From the NCBI RefSeq assembly GCF_902488535.1, contig NZ_CABTWO010000014.1, positions 1-58,507 of the forward strand: a DNA stretch of 58,507 nucleotides, written 5' to 3'. Made by a program: the position numbers and the translations under genes. A model generated the notes under the pieces. The model was given only the letters and a program-made list of their open reading frames with translations, ran no database searches and was not told where the DNA came from. This document shows positions 8,477 through 16,701 of this stretch, one piece after another. Numbering within the stretch: position 1 is the first letter of the stretch; each line of letters begins with the position of its first letter. This stretch comes from an uncultured Mobiluncus sp. Its GTDB lineage: Bacteria; Actinomycetota; Actinomycetes; Actinomycetales; Actinomycetaceae.

Positions 8477-9814
8477 TCAACCCCCGTGGGGAGGCGTCTC
8501 GTTTGATTCGGAGTTGAATTCGTCAGCCGGGGCGGAAGGCTTGGGAATATTGTAAAAAGCGCAGCTGGGCGTGATGAACTTCATCCGTTCAATGGGCCAA
8601 ATCACGACGAAAGCCCGCCCCACTACGTTCGATTCAGAGACAAAACCGTGGGAAGGCTTGTCCTGGTGCCAACGGGAATCGGCGGAATGCGGCCGATTGT
8701 CCCCCATCACCCACAGCGATTTCTTGGGCACGACCACAGAAAACTCGATGTCAGACGAGACCCCGGTCTGGGGAATGTAGTCCTCATCGATGGACTTGCC
8801 GTTGATGGTCATCAGTCCGTCCTCATCGCAGCAAGTCACGTCATCGCCAGGCAATCCAATCACACGTTTGATCAGATAACCTTGAGAGTCTTCAGGCAGC
8901 AAGCCCACGAAAATACCGAAACTCTTAATCTTGGTGGCAATCTGGAACGGAGTCTTGTCAGGAGGGCGTTTGCGCATCTGCTCGGCGGCGGTTTCGCTCC
9001 ACCCTTCCACATCTTCAAAAACGATGATGTCGCCGCGGTTGATGTCTCCGTGCCGGGCGGAAAACTTGTTGACCAGCACAGAGTCGTTAATCATCAGGGT
9101 TTTTTCCATGGACTGCGACGGGATGTAAAAGGGCTGCAGCAGGAACAGTCGAATCAGCGAACTGATGGCCAGCGCCGTAATCACCACCGCGATGAACTCG
9201 AAGTACCACGGCAAATCCAACGCCATATGCGAGCGGTCTGAACCCTCTGGTCCGGGTCTCGCCCCTGGAGGCAGGGCGTTCATACCCGCCGGTCCGGGAA
9301 TCCTATTGCCACGCCTCCGTTTCGTTCCGTTTTCCGCATCGTCGAGTTGGAAGTCGGTTTCGTCGTCCTCTTTGAGGAATTTTTGTTCTCCGGGAGTCTC
9401 GGGCAATTCCTCGTTTTCTGGCATCATACCGGGAAAAGGCATCGCACCATATGGCGGGAAAGGCATCCCGGGAAACGGCCCCATCCCCGCCGGAGGAAGT
9501 CCCCCTGGCCCCGGCATTAACGGCATCCCGTTGGGATTCATTCCGGGAAACTCTGCCCCGTCCGGTGGCGGTAACTGCAGAGGGTATCCTCCCAGGTAAG
9601 CCTCGGGCGGGAAAGGCATTCCTGCACCTCCCGGCCCATACGCCCCCTCTTCACCAGGAAGCGGCCCACCGGGAAACCCTTCGTAAACGGCAGGAAAAGG
9701 GCCGGGCATGGTTCCTGCCCCGGCAAACTGCGGATTCATGCCGAAGCCGTCCGGGGAGGCACCCGAGAACTGCACGTCTCGGGTGTCATTCTCAGGCTGC
9801 TGGGGCATCGTCAT
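8477..9814 (-). CDS. lepB: signal peptidase I with long Gly/Pro/Met-rich head
   Basis: Membrane serine protease that removes signal peptides from secreted proteins. Residues 1-135 are a low-complexity head rich in Gly, Pro, Met and Phe. An acidic then basic stretch (140-172) follows, then a single transmembrane helix at about 206-226. The catalytic Ser235 (IPSQSM) and Lys316 (YLIKRVIGLPGD) are present, as is the MGDNRPHSADSR box (370-381). The head should be cytoplasmic and makes the protein (445) far longer than a typical actinobacterial LepB of 250-300. Two in-frame ATGs begin the reading and neither has a good ribosome site; a hairpin lies just upstream. Confidence 0.93.
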   Translation of the reverse strand: MTMPQQPENDTRDVQFSGASPDGFGMNPQFAGAGTMPGPFPAVYEGFPGGPLPGEEGAYGPGGAGMPFPPEAYLGGYPLQLPPPDGAEFPGMNPNGMPLMPGPGGLPPAGMGPFPGMPFPPYGAMPFPGMMPENEELPETPGEQKFLKEDDETDFQLDDAENGTKRRRGNRIPGPAGMNALPPGARPGPEGSDRSHMALDLPWYFEFIAVVITALAISSLIRLFLLQPFYIPSQSMEKTLMINDSVLVNKFSARHGDINRGDIIVFEDVEGWSETAAEQMRKRPPDKTPFQIATKIKSFGIFVGLLPEDSQGYLIKRVIGLPGDDVTCCDEDGLMTINGKSIDEDYIPQTGVSSDIEFSVVVPKKSLWVMGDNRPHSADSRWHQDKPSHGFVSESNVVGRAFVVIWPIERMKFITPSCAFYNIPKPSAPADEFNSESNETPPHGG

Positions 9815-9830
9815 AACAAAAAGAATAGCC

Positions 9831-9880
9831 TAAAAGCCTAAAAGAAGCCCGAACATTTTCGGTCCGAGCTTCCTTTTAGG
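9831..9880 (-). terminator. hairpin between rplS and lepB, possible terminator
   Basis: Imperfect arms at about 9837-9854 and 9861-9880 pair across a short loop (CCTAAAAG-AAGC-CG against its complement with two or three mismatches). On the minus strand the stem is followed by a T-rich stretch, and the motif CCTAAAAG is tandemly repeated at its base. It could end rplS transcripts or partly attenuate lepB. The rest of the 169-bp gap shows no gene. Confidence 0.5.
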
Positions 9881-9983
9881 ATGAATTTTTGCGGCAGACC
9901 CCGCCTTGACTTTCTGACTGTCTAGAGCCGGTTTTTTCGCTTTTCTCCGGGTGGGGGTCAGCGACTGCCGCGATGGCTGCGAG

Positions 9984-10331
9984 TTAGCGCTTTTCGACAA
10001 CCTTAGCTGCCTTGCCGTGGCGATCACGCAGGTAGTACAGCTTGGCACGGCGCACATCGCCGCGGCTCACTACCTCAATCTTGTCGACGGTCGGGGCATG
10101 CAGCGGGAAAGTACGTTCCACACCGGTGCCGAAAGACAGCTTCCGCACGGTGAAGGTTTCCCCTACCCCGCCGCCGTGACGAGCGATAACTACGCCCTGG
10201 AAAATCTGAATACGGGAACGGTTCCCCTCGATAACCTTTACGTGCACCTTTACGGTGTCGCCCGGACGAAAATCCGGAACATCCTCACGCATTACGGCTT
10301 TGCCGATTTCCTCAACCAGAGGCTTCTGCAT
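9984..10331 (-). CDS. rplS: 50S ribosomal protein L19
   Basis: Large-subunit protein at the 30S interface. The 115-residue reading is full length and collinear with the family: FRPGDTVKVHVKVIEG, then IQIFQGVVIARHGGG and the basic C-terminal AKLYYLRDRHGKAAKV. The ATG follows AAGGAG at normal spacing. A 264-bp gap separates it from trmD upstream, longer than is usual within this operon; I see no gene there. Confidence 0.97.
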   Translation of the reverse strand: MQKPLVEEIGKAVMREDVPDFRPGDTVKVHVKVIEGNRSRIQIFQGVVIARHGGGVGETFTVRKLSFGTGVERTFPLHAPTVDKIEVVSRGDVRRAKLYYLRDRHGKAAKVVEKR

Positions 10332-10595
10332 TGTTTCTCCTTGACGCTCCTGCCACAGGTCAAAAACGTCTCACTGCGGGCACCCTACGCCAGAGCGTCG
10401 TGCCGATTGTTTATCGCTCCGTATTCGGGTCCCCCTGTGGCAGGTTGCCCGCGAAGCCGTACCATTTTGCCACAAACCTAGGCCGGAACGCCACTTTTGC
10501 TGTTACGCGCTCAATTCATCCACCCAGTCATACCGAACCGGCGATGATTCATGAGCCGCGCGGAGCGGCATCGCGCCCGCAAAATTACGCACCCA

Positions 10596-12134
10596 TCAGG
10601 CACTATCTCGGTCGAAAACCCGGCGCATCACCACGTCCTGGTTTTCCATGCCCCCCACGGTAAATGTTCGTTTTCCGACGCGCCTAAATCCGTGGTGTTT
10701 ATAGAATTTTTGGGCCCGTTTGTTATAGATGGAGGTCCCCAAGCACACCCCTGGGACATCGCTGCCCCTCTCCAAGTCTGTCAATGCCGCTTCCAGCAGC
10801 GCCCCGGACAGCCCTGTGGAATGCAGGGCTTCGCGCACATAGCACTTCGACAGGTAAGCATCCCCGGCGACAATCCCCGCCTGCGCAGCTTCCACCTCGC
10901 TCAGCTGTATCTTCGCATAGGTATATCCCACCAGTTCACCGCCCATTTCTGCCACCCAGTAGCGATGTTCTTGCGGATTATCGAGACGCGCTTTCACCGC
11001 CTCTATATCGAACTCAACGGCTACGAACTGGGCGATAGCCTCAGTGCTGATGTAGGCCGGACAAGCTAAGGGGAATGTCTCCGACCCCAAAGCGGACAGC
11101 GCTAGGGCCTCTCCCCGGTCGGGCTGGCGAATCAGCAGGGGAACCGCAACCAAATCCGCAGCTCCCGCCCGCGCCTCACCTGCTGGTCGTGTCTCGCCTG
11201 CCGACCCCGCCTGGTGCGTCGCCCCTGCCTGACCCACCTCGTGCGCCCCGCGTGCCCCTCCTGCCTCGCCCAGCCGAGACAGACCGATAGCCTCCAAATC
11301 CTGGGGCGCCACGTAAAGCCACCCCAGCGAGGCCAGCTTTTCTCGCCCGCGCTTGCTCAGCAGCCCAGCATCCAATCCCGCCAGCAAATCCGGGCGACGC
11401 AGGCAGGTTTTTTCAATGGCTCGTTCCCGGCGCCAGGCTTCAATTTCGGCATGGTTTCCGCCTTTCAGCACCTCGGGAACGGCCAGGTCACGCCATACTT
11501 CGGGACGGGTATAGCAGGGGTATTCCAACAGCCCCGTCCCCTCATAAGACTCCTCCACCAAAGACTCCGGGTTACCCACCATGCCGTCGAGCAGCCGTCC
11601 TACGGCTTCAATCAGCGCCACGGCCGCAATTTCCCCGCCGTTGAGCACATAATCCCCCAAGGAATATTCAAACACTTCCAAGTCAGGATATCGTTGCTGG
11701 TCAGCATAGTGCTGGGCGACTCGCGAATCGATGCCCTCATACCGCCCGCAGGCGATAATGACATTGTCCGCGTTCGTGGCTATCTGCCGGACTTTTGCCT
11801 GGGTCAGCGGCACTCCGGAGGGCGTAGGAATCGCCAGGATAGTTTTCGGGTTCACCAGGCCGGTCGGGCGGCTTTCCGGGGCGCTGTCCGCAGGCTGGCC
11901 TGGCAGGTCGCCCCGTACAGCATCGATGGCTTTGCCCCAAATATCGGCCCGCATCACCATGCCGGCCCCCCCGCCGTAGGGAGTGTCATCGACGGAATGG
12001 TGTGGATCATCGGTGAAATCGCGCAGATTCGTGACGTCCCAGCTCAGCACCCCGTTTTGCGCCGCTTTGCCCAGCAGCGACAAACCGAGCACCTCAAAGA
12101 ACTCGGGAAAAATCGTCAGAATCTGAAAACGCAT
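10596..12134 (-). CDS. trmD: TrmD tRNA (m1G37) methyltransferase fused to a GNAT acetyltransferase
   Basis: The first ~270 residues are TrmD, the trefoil-knot enzyme that methylates G37 of tRNA and prevents frameshifting. GGAGMVMR, GRYEGID and the SLGDYVLNGGE knot motif are all visible. A low-complexity Ala/Gly/Glu linker of about 40 residues follows, then a ~180-residue GNAT domain (LVGYTYAKIQL, LSKCYVREALHSTGLSGALLEAAL, YNKRAQKFYKHHGFR). Stand-alone TrmD is about 240-280 residues. The second of two adjacent ATGs is used because it gives the family start MRFQILTIFPEFF behind AAGGTGAGG; a GTG three codons upstream is open too. The acetylation substrate is unknown. Confidence 0.93.
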   Translation of the reverse strand: MRFQILTIFPEFFEVLGLSLLGKAAQNGVLSWDVTNLRDFTDDPHHSVDDTPYGGGAGMVMRADIWGKAIDAVRGDLPGQPADSAPESRPTGLVNPKTILAIPTPSGVPLTQAKVRQIATNADNVIIACGRYEGIDSRVAQHYADQQRYPDLEVFEYSLGDYVLNGGEIAAVALIEAVGRLLDGMVGNPESLVEESYEGTGLLEYPCYTRPEVWRDLAVPEVLKGGNHAEIEAWRRERAIEKTCLRRPDLLAGLDAGLLSKRGREKLASLGWLYVAPQDLEAIGLSRLGEAGGARGAHEVGQAGATHQAGSAGETRPAGEARAGAADLVAVPLLIRQPDRGEALALSALGSETFPLACPAYISTEAIAQFVAVEFDIEAVKARLDNPQEHRYWVAEMGGELVGYTYAKIQLSEVEAAQAGIVAGDAYLSKCYVREALHSTGLSGALLEAALTDLERGSDVPGVCLGTSIYNKRAQKFYKHHGFRRVGKRTFTVGGMENQDVVMRRVFDRDSA

Positions 12135-12193
12135 CATCCTCACCTTTATTCAGAAAGTCTATCGACAACCTGACCGGAAAACGTCGGACCGTC

Positions 12194-12775
12194 CTAGTGC
12201 GGCGGAAACAATCCTCCGGGCGGATCCATCGTGACCACCTGATTATCTAAATCGACATCAGGAACGATTTCATAAACAAAAGGCACCAGGATTTTCTCCC
12301 CGCCCGCAGTCGTGACTTCCAACAGGTCTTGGGCTGGCGCCAACAACAGGTCGCTGACGGTGCCTAGCATTTTCCCCGCCAGGTCCACCGCTCGCAGCCC
12401 CACCAGTTCGTGGCGGTAAAATCCATCGTCGCTCCCACTTTGTTCGTGGCAGTCGGCGGTTTGCGTATCGGCGGTGCCGGGTTCGGGTGAGTCTCCGGCC
12501 TCGGTGCACAAGGCCGGGTCGTCAGTTTCTATATACAGTTTCGTTCCGCTGAGGGTTTCGGCGCCGTTACGATCGGGGATTTCCCGGAAAGACACCACGA
12601 AGTGTTTACCGCTCATCCGCGCTCGGTTTACTGTCAGCGTAGCCGGGGTTTTCCGGCTGGTTAACAAGACTGTACCGGGGGCAAATCGAGAACTCGGGTC
12701 GTCCGTGTGCAGGGCGACCCGGACTTCACCGCGAACCCCGCTGGCGCGCCCGATGACCCCAACCGTGAGTTTCAC
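12194..12775 (-). CDS. rimM: ribosome maturation factor RimM
   Basis: Assists 30S head assembly around S19. The N-terminal RimM domain (VGVIGRASGVRGEVRV...) is followed by an acidic insert at about 88-115, then the PRC-barrel domain (YRHELVGLRAVDLAGKMLGTV, DLLEV, VPFVYEIVPDVDL). The start is a GTG with AAGGG upstream. The length of 193 exceeds the usual ~170 because of the insert. It lies 50 bases before trmD, the normal neighbour, but is separated from khpA upstream by an intrinsic terminator. Confidence 0.94.
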   Translation of the reverse strand: MKLTVGVIGRASGVRGEVRVALHTDDPSSRFAPGTVLLTSRKTPATLTVNRARMSGKHFVVSFREIPDRNGAETLSGTKLYIETDDPALCTEAGDSPEPGTADTQTADCHEQSGSDDGFYRHELVGLRAVDLAGKMLGTVSDLLLAPAQDLLEVTTAGGEKILVPFVYEIVPDVDLDNQVVTMDPPGGLFPPH

Positions 12776-12807
12776 CGCTGACCCTTTCCCGAAACGATAC
12801 GTGCGTT

Positions 12808-12843
12808 AAAAAGTTTGACCCCCGCTATCGGCGGGGATCAAAC
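12808..12843 (-). terminator. rho-independent terminator between khpA and rimM
   Basis: Read on the minus strand, GTTTGATCCCCGC and GCGGGGGTCAAAC form a 13-bp stem (one G-U pair) around a 5-base loop, followed at once by TTTTT. It sits inside a block usually treated as one operon, so it should divide rpsP-khpA from rimM-trmD, fully or partly. Confidence 0.85.
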
Positions 12844-12854
12844 CAAATGACTAC

Positions 12855-13100
12855 TTAGTGCCGATCTTGGTCGATGACATCGACGCGGACACTGCCCTGC
12901 GTGGACAGTGCCGAAGCCACCGTACGCAGCGCTTTTGCGGTGCGACCGTTACGGCCAATAACTCGACCCAAATCCGAGGGGGCAACGTGCACTTCCAGGA
13001 GCTTGCCGCGGCGCAAAGACTTTTCGCTCACGCGCACGGCTTCTGGCTCGTCGACGATGCCGCTGACCAAATGTTCCAGAGAATCTGCAAGCATCGACAT
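12855..13100 (-). CDS. khpA: KhpA-type KH-domain RNA-binding protein
   Basis: Single KH domain (81 residues) with the RNA-binding loop GRNG (VIGRNGRTAKALR). The family binds RNA with KhpB and affects cell division and elongation in Gram-positive bacteria. The ATG overlaps the rpsP stop as TAATG, implying translational coupling. Position after rpsP is conserved. The start could also be the second Met, two codons on. Confidence 0.93.
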   Translation of the reverse strand: MSMLADSLEHLVSGIVDEPEAVRVSEKSLRRGKLLEVHVAPSDLGRVIGRNGRTAKALRTVASALSTQGSVRVDVIDQDRH

Positions 13101-13591
13101 TATTGCGCCGCTTCCTCAGTCTTTTCTTCTGCCGGGGCTTCCTCTGCCTTTTCCTCGGCCTTCGCGGCCTCAGCTTCCTCAGCCTTCGCGGCCTCTTCGG
13201 CTTCCTTCTTGGCCTTGGCTTCGGCTTCGGCCTTCTTTGCCTTCGCCTTTTCCGCGGCGTCGTCCGCAGCCTTCACCGCGGCCTCCACATCGGCTCCGGT
13301 GTCCTTCACCTGAATACGGTTCTCAACGACCTTGGCGCCCTTGAACGTCGCCCAATCGCCGGACAACACCAGGAAACGGTGTACCGCGTCGGACGGTTGC
13401 GCCCCTACGCTCAACCAGTACTGGATGCGCTCCGAGTTCAGTTCAATCAAAGACGGCTGCTGGTTGGGGTCGTACTTGCCGACCTCCTCGATGACACGAC
13501 CGTCGCGCTTCTTGCGGCTGTCGACCACGACCACCCGGTAAATGGGGTGGTGAATCTTGCCAATTCGCTTCAAACGAATACGTACTGCCAC
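13100..13591 (-). CDS. rpsP: 30S ribosomal protein S16 with long charged tail
   Basis: Small-subunit assembly protein. Residues 1-90 match S16 (MAVRIRLKRIGKIHHPIYRVVVVD, shortened: VRIRLKRIGKIHHPIYR; then KYDPNQQP). From about residue 100 to 163 the sequence is almost entirely Ala, Glu and Lys, predicting a long helix or coiled coil not found in the ~80-100-residue S16 of most bacteria. The start is GTG with AAGGAGAG at eight bases. It is the first gene of the block on the minus strand and diverges from pfkA. Confidence 0.95.
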   Translation of the reverse strand: MAVRIRLKRIGKIHHPIYRVVVVDSRKKRDGRVIEEVGKYDPNQQPSLIELNSERIQYWLSVGAQPSDAVHRFLVLSGDWATFKGAKVVENRIQVKDTGADVEAAVKAADDAAEKAKAKKAEAEAKAKKEAEEAAKAEEAEAAKAEEKAEEAPAEEKTEEAAQ

Positions 13592-13898
13592 TGTTGTGAC
13601 TCTCCTTGTAATTCATGTCGCGAGCGCACAAAACCCCAGGTAGGGAAACACTAAAGCCTTGTTTTGCTCAAAATCCGGGGCCGTGGCCACGAGAGGGCGG
13701 CGACCAAAGCCCAGTACAACGTTCCATTATGCCCGATTTCTCACGATTTTTAAAATTCAACAGCCCTACCGGTTTAGTTTCCGCTTTCGCACCGGTGGCG
13801 CGGACGGTTCCGCGGGCAGAGCAGGGTTTTTGCGGGGCTGGAAACGTGAGAAAATACCAAACGAACGCAGCCTGCAAAGGCATAGAAAGGATTAAGTG
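13592..13898. other. divergent intergenic region rpsP / pfkA
   Basis: About 307 bases without a supported gene. It must carry the promoters of both rpsP and pfkA, but I see no convincing -35/-10 pair. Open readings here have no family resemblance or ribosome site. Confidence 0.6.
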
Positions 13899-15023
13899 AT
13901 GGGTAATAAGCGTGTGGGGATTTTGACCGCTGGCGGGGACGCACCCGGCTTAAACGCGGCAATCCGGGGTTTTGGACGCACCGCCATCGGCGAATATGGA
14001 ATGAAACTCATCGGGTTTCAAAACGGGTTTCGGGGTTTAGCCCTGGACAAGCACATCGAGTTGAATTCTGACTCGCTTTCCGGCATTTTGACCGTGGGAG
14101 GCACCATTTTGGGCACTTCTCGGGACAAGGTGCATCGTCTGAATTTGGACGGTAGGGAACGCGATATGATCGCGGAAATCGCCAAGGTTTATGATCGTAA
14201 CAAATTGGACGCCCTGGTGACTTTGGGCGGTGGGGGGACCGCCAAGAATGCCCTGCGCCTGCAAAAGGCGGGGCTGAACGTGGTACACCTGCCCAAGACT
14301 ATTGACAACGATATCTGGGGCACCGATGATTCTTTCGGCTTTGCTACCGCTTTGGAAATCGCCACTGAGGCGATTGACCGATTGCACTCCACCGCGCACA
14401 GCCACCACCGCATTATCTTGGTGGAAATTATGGGTCACAAGGCCGGTTGGCTGACTTTGGGGTCGGGTATCGCCGGGGGTGCCGACGTGATTTTGATTCC
14501 AGAAATCCCCTACACGATTGAGAGCATCACCAAGACTATTGAGCACCGCAAGAAAGCCGGTAAACATTTCTCGGTGGTGGCGGTAGCAGAGGGTGCAATG
14601 GACACCGAATATGCCGCACGTCTACGGGTAGCGGATCAGCTCATTAAAGACGCCGATTCCCCCGAGACTAAGGAAATGGCTCGCAATTCCAAAGTGTACT
14701 TGGTTGATTCTCACCGCGAGCACACGTTCACTTTGGCTCGCCAACTCGAGGCCGCTACCGGTTTAGAGACGCGCGTGACCATTCTGGGCTACGTCCAACG
14801 CGGCGGCACCCCGGTGGCGGCCGACCGCGTACTGGCGACCCGGCTGGGAGCCGTGGGTGCTGCGGCGGTCGCTGACGGAGCTTCCGGAGTCATGGTGGCG
14901 ACGCGAGCCTGCGAAACCGAACTGGCGCCTCTGGAAGACATCGCTGGCAAAGTGAAATATGTGCCTACCGACCACGAGTGGGTGAAAGCCGCGCGGGGCG
15001 TGGAAGTCGGCCTGGGGGACTAA
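13899..15023 (+). CDS. pfkA: 6-phosphofructokinase
   Basis: Phosphorylates fructose-6-phosphate in glycolysis. The family motifs GGDAPGLN (12-19), PKTIDND (132-138, catalytic Asp136), EIMGHKAGWL and GYVQRGGTP are all present. The nucleotide-site motif is GGGGT (110-114): the residue equal to E. coli Asp103 is Gly, position 104 is Gly (as in ATP enzymes) and position 124 is Lys (Lys133 here, as in PPi enzymes). That Gly/Lys pairing occurs in actinomycete enzymes of the mixed group, so donor choice between ATP and PPi is open; ATP is my guess. The ATG follows GAAAGGA at seven bases; a GTG codon directly before it is less well placed. Confidence 0.95.
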   Translation: MGNKRVGILTAGGDAPGLNAAIRGFGRTAIGEYGMKLIGFQNGFRGLALDKHIELNSDSLSGILTVGGTILGTSRDKVHRLNLDGRERDMIAEIAKVYDRNKLDALVTLGGGGTAKNALRLQKAGLNVVHLPKTIDNDIWGTDDSFGFATALEIATEAIDRLHSTAHSHHRIILVEIMGHKAGWLTLGSGIAGGADVILIPEIPYTIESITKTIEHRKKAGKHFSVVAVAEGAMDTEYAARLRVADQLIKDADSPETKEMARNSKVYLVDSHREHTFTLARQLEAATGLETRVTILGYVQRGGTPVAADRVLATRLGAVGAAAVADGASGVMVATRACETELAPLEDIAGKVKYVPTDHEWVKAARGVEVGLGD

Positions 15024-15240
15024 TCCCTGTGCGCCGTCTTTGGCGGGAAAACACCCAATGCCTGCAGGAACCGCTCGCACACTCTTGAGGAACTGCCGGA
15101 ACTTCCACAGTTTTTCACGCGCGATAAATCTTGCACAGATTTAACACGCCCCTGCCTATTTCGTTACAAATGCCGCTTAGGATGAGGCTACAACTTAACT
15201 TCATTGTCAAGCCGACTCTGCCTAGCAGTTGAGGGGGCCA

Positions 15241-15274
15241 AAATCCGGGGCGCGGTGGCGTCCCGGATTTTTTT
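15241..15274 (+). terminator. rho-independent terminator downstream of pfkA
   Basis: AAATCCGGG and CCCGGATTT (9-bp stem, 12-base loop) are followed by a run of seven T including the stem end. It is about 220 bases after the pfkA stop. The stretch between has no gene; a TAGGAT -10-like hexamer (about 15178) leaves room for a short RNA ending here. The rest of the 357-bp gap is GC-rich. Confidence 0.8.
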
Positions 15275-15311
15275 CTAACCGCGGTTTTGTGCTGGTCTGC
15301 GCCGGCACCCG

Positions 15312-15392
15312 GTTTGGGCTGCGTTTCAATCGCGAATCCGGCCCGGCGCCGGGGTGACTTGGTGGAGTCTGGGCTGCGGTTCAGTCGAAAAT
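15312..15392. repeat. imperfect 26-bp direct repeat spanning the Nudix gene end
   Basis: Copies at 15312-15337 and 15367-15392 match at 21 of 26 positions (core TGGGCTGCG). The second copy covers the stop codon of the Nudix gene, so it may be a small duplication of that gene's 3' end. No function is evident. Confidence 0.4.
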
Positions 15393-16034
15393 GACTTGCC
15401 AGTTGGGGTCACGATGGGCTTTCAGGCACATCGCGACTTGTTCGGGAGTGGTTTTACCCAGAGACATTTCCGGCAACTCGTCCAGCCCAAACCAGCCAAT
15501 CTCGGTGGTTTCGAGGTTCGGTTCAAAGGCACCGCCCAGCAAGGTGCATTCCACAAAAAACGCGTAAACATGAAATATACCTCTGCTGGGATTATGTTTG
15601 CGCTTGTCGATTAACGCCAGCAGCCTGTCGGTTTTCACCCGCATTCCGGATTCTTCGTAAGCCTCCTTGATGGTGTTTTCCCGGACACTCAACCCCTCGT
15701 CAATCCAGCCTCCCGGCATGGACCAGCGCCCATCCGAGCCTTCATGCACCAGCAGAATCTTGTCTCCGTCTACTCCCGGACGCCCCGAGCCGTCGCCAAA
15801 AATAGCGGCTCGCGAATCAACTTTCGGTGTGCGGTACCCATAGTCCTCCAGCAGCACGTCGCGTACCTGTTCGGGATTGTTGCCCGTGAGGCGTGCCAAG
15901 AGTTCCGCCGCCAGTTCACGAGTCTGGGTCGCCCGATCCCGGTCATAGTCGTCATGACCATAGAACTCGCCGGCCTGACCAATAGCCTGCAGCTCTAATA
16001 TGAGGTCCACCACGTCTTTATTTACCGTTTCCAC
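15381..16034 (-). CDS. Nudix hydrolase with Nudix_N helical domain
   Basis: Hydrolyses a nucleoside diphosphate linked to another moiety. Residues 1-65 are a helical N-terminal domain of the kind found on ADP-ribose/CDP-choline-type Nudix enzymes. The Nudix box is at 108-130 (GGWIDEGLSVREN, then KEAYEESG), with Lys replacing the usual Arg of REXXEE but all acidic residues kept. The start is GTG behind AAGGCAA. Substrate is not readable from sequence. It lies alone on the minus strand next to the NifX-like gene, 42 bases away. Confidence 0.88.
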   Translation of the reverse strand: METVNKDVVDLILELQAIGQAGEFYGHDDYDRDRATQTRELAAELLARLTGNNPEQVRDVLLEDYGYRTPKVDSRAAIFGDGSGRPGVDGDKILLVHEGSDGRWSMPGGWIDEGLSVRENTIKEAYEESGMRVKTDRLLALIDKRKHNPSRGIFHVYAFFVECTLLGGAFEPNLETTEIGWFGLDELPEMSLGKTTPEQVAMCLKAHRDPNWQVIFD

Positions 16035-16076
16035 TTGCCTTTTTCCTCGTCGTCTTAATTTTCAAACCAATCAACA

Positions 16077-16508
16077 CTAGGACGGAATCACGGGAAGGAC
16101 CCATTTGTTCGAGCCGGGGCCGGCTTCGTCCGGGGCGTTGGCGGCAAGGTCATCAACGCAGCGCACGCGTTTGGCAGCGTCTCTGGCAGCGCTACGCGCC
16201 TCACCAGCCGCAGAGAGGGGCAAAACGCCGAGTTTCATCATGGTGTTCACCATCGGGGGTCCCATGTGTCCGCTGACCACGGCCGCAATGTCATGGTCGC
16301 GCATAAAACCCACAATCACAGCGTGCAGGCTGCCGTGCGGACCTTGCTCGTGCAAAATGTCCCAACCGACCTGGAATTCTTGCCATTCCGTGATTTCACC
16401 GGCGGCGTTGACGGTTGCCACCGCCATAGTCCGGGCTCGTCCCAGGCCACCTCCGACCTCACTGCCGGCCACATTAACCGCTATATTCAAAGTTTTCGCA
16501 TCACTCAT
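16077..16508 (-). CDS. NifX/NifB-type FeMo-cofactor-binding domain protein
   Basis: 143-residue protein with the dinitrogenase iron-molybdenum cofactor domain fold (IAVNVAGSEVGGGLGRA, then VVSGHMGPPMVNTMMKLGV). In non-nitrogen-fixing bacteria these small proteins are of unknown role, perhaps binding an iron-sulfur cluster or metal. No nif gene is nearby. The ATG is preceded by AGGA at about seven bases. It is upstream of the Nudix gene on the same strand and may be co-transcribed with it. Confidence 0.8.
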   Translation of the reverse strand: MSDAKTLNIAVNVAGSEVGGGLGRARTMAVATVNAAGEITEWQEFQVGWDILHEQGPHGSLHAVIVGFMRDHDIAAVVSGHMGPPMVNTMMKLGVLPLSAAGEARSAARDAAKRVRCVDDLAANAPDEAGPGSNKWVLPVIPS

Positions 16509-16701
16509 TTTTTTATCCTAATTTTCGGTATAAGTTATTTTCAGCAATCCTGGTAACGTCAACGGGAGCTCTGCCTTTCAGCACCACTTTTACCACCGCT
16601 TTCCGGTTTAATCCTATGCCAGACCGAACCGTAATGCCGACCAAACACCGAGTGCCAACCCCCGGATGATTCACAGCGCTGTCCCGGCTAGGATGGTCAT
16701 C

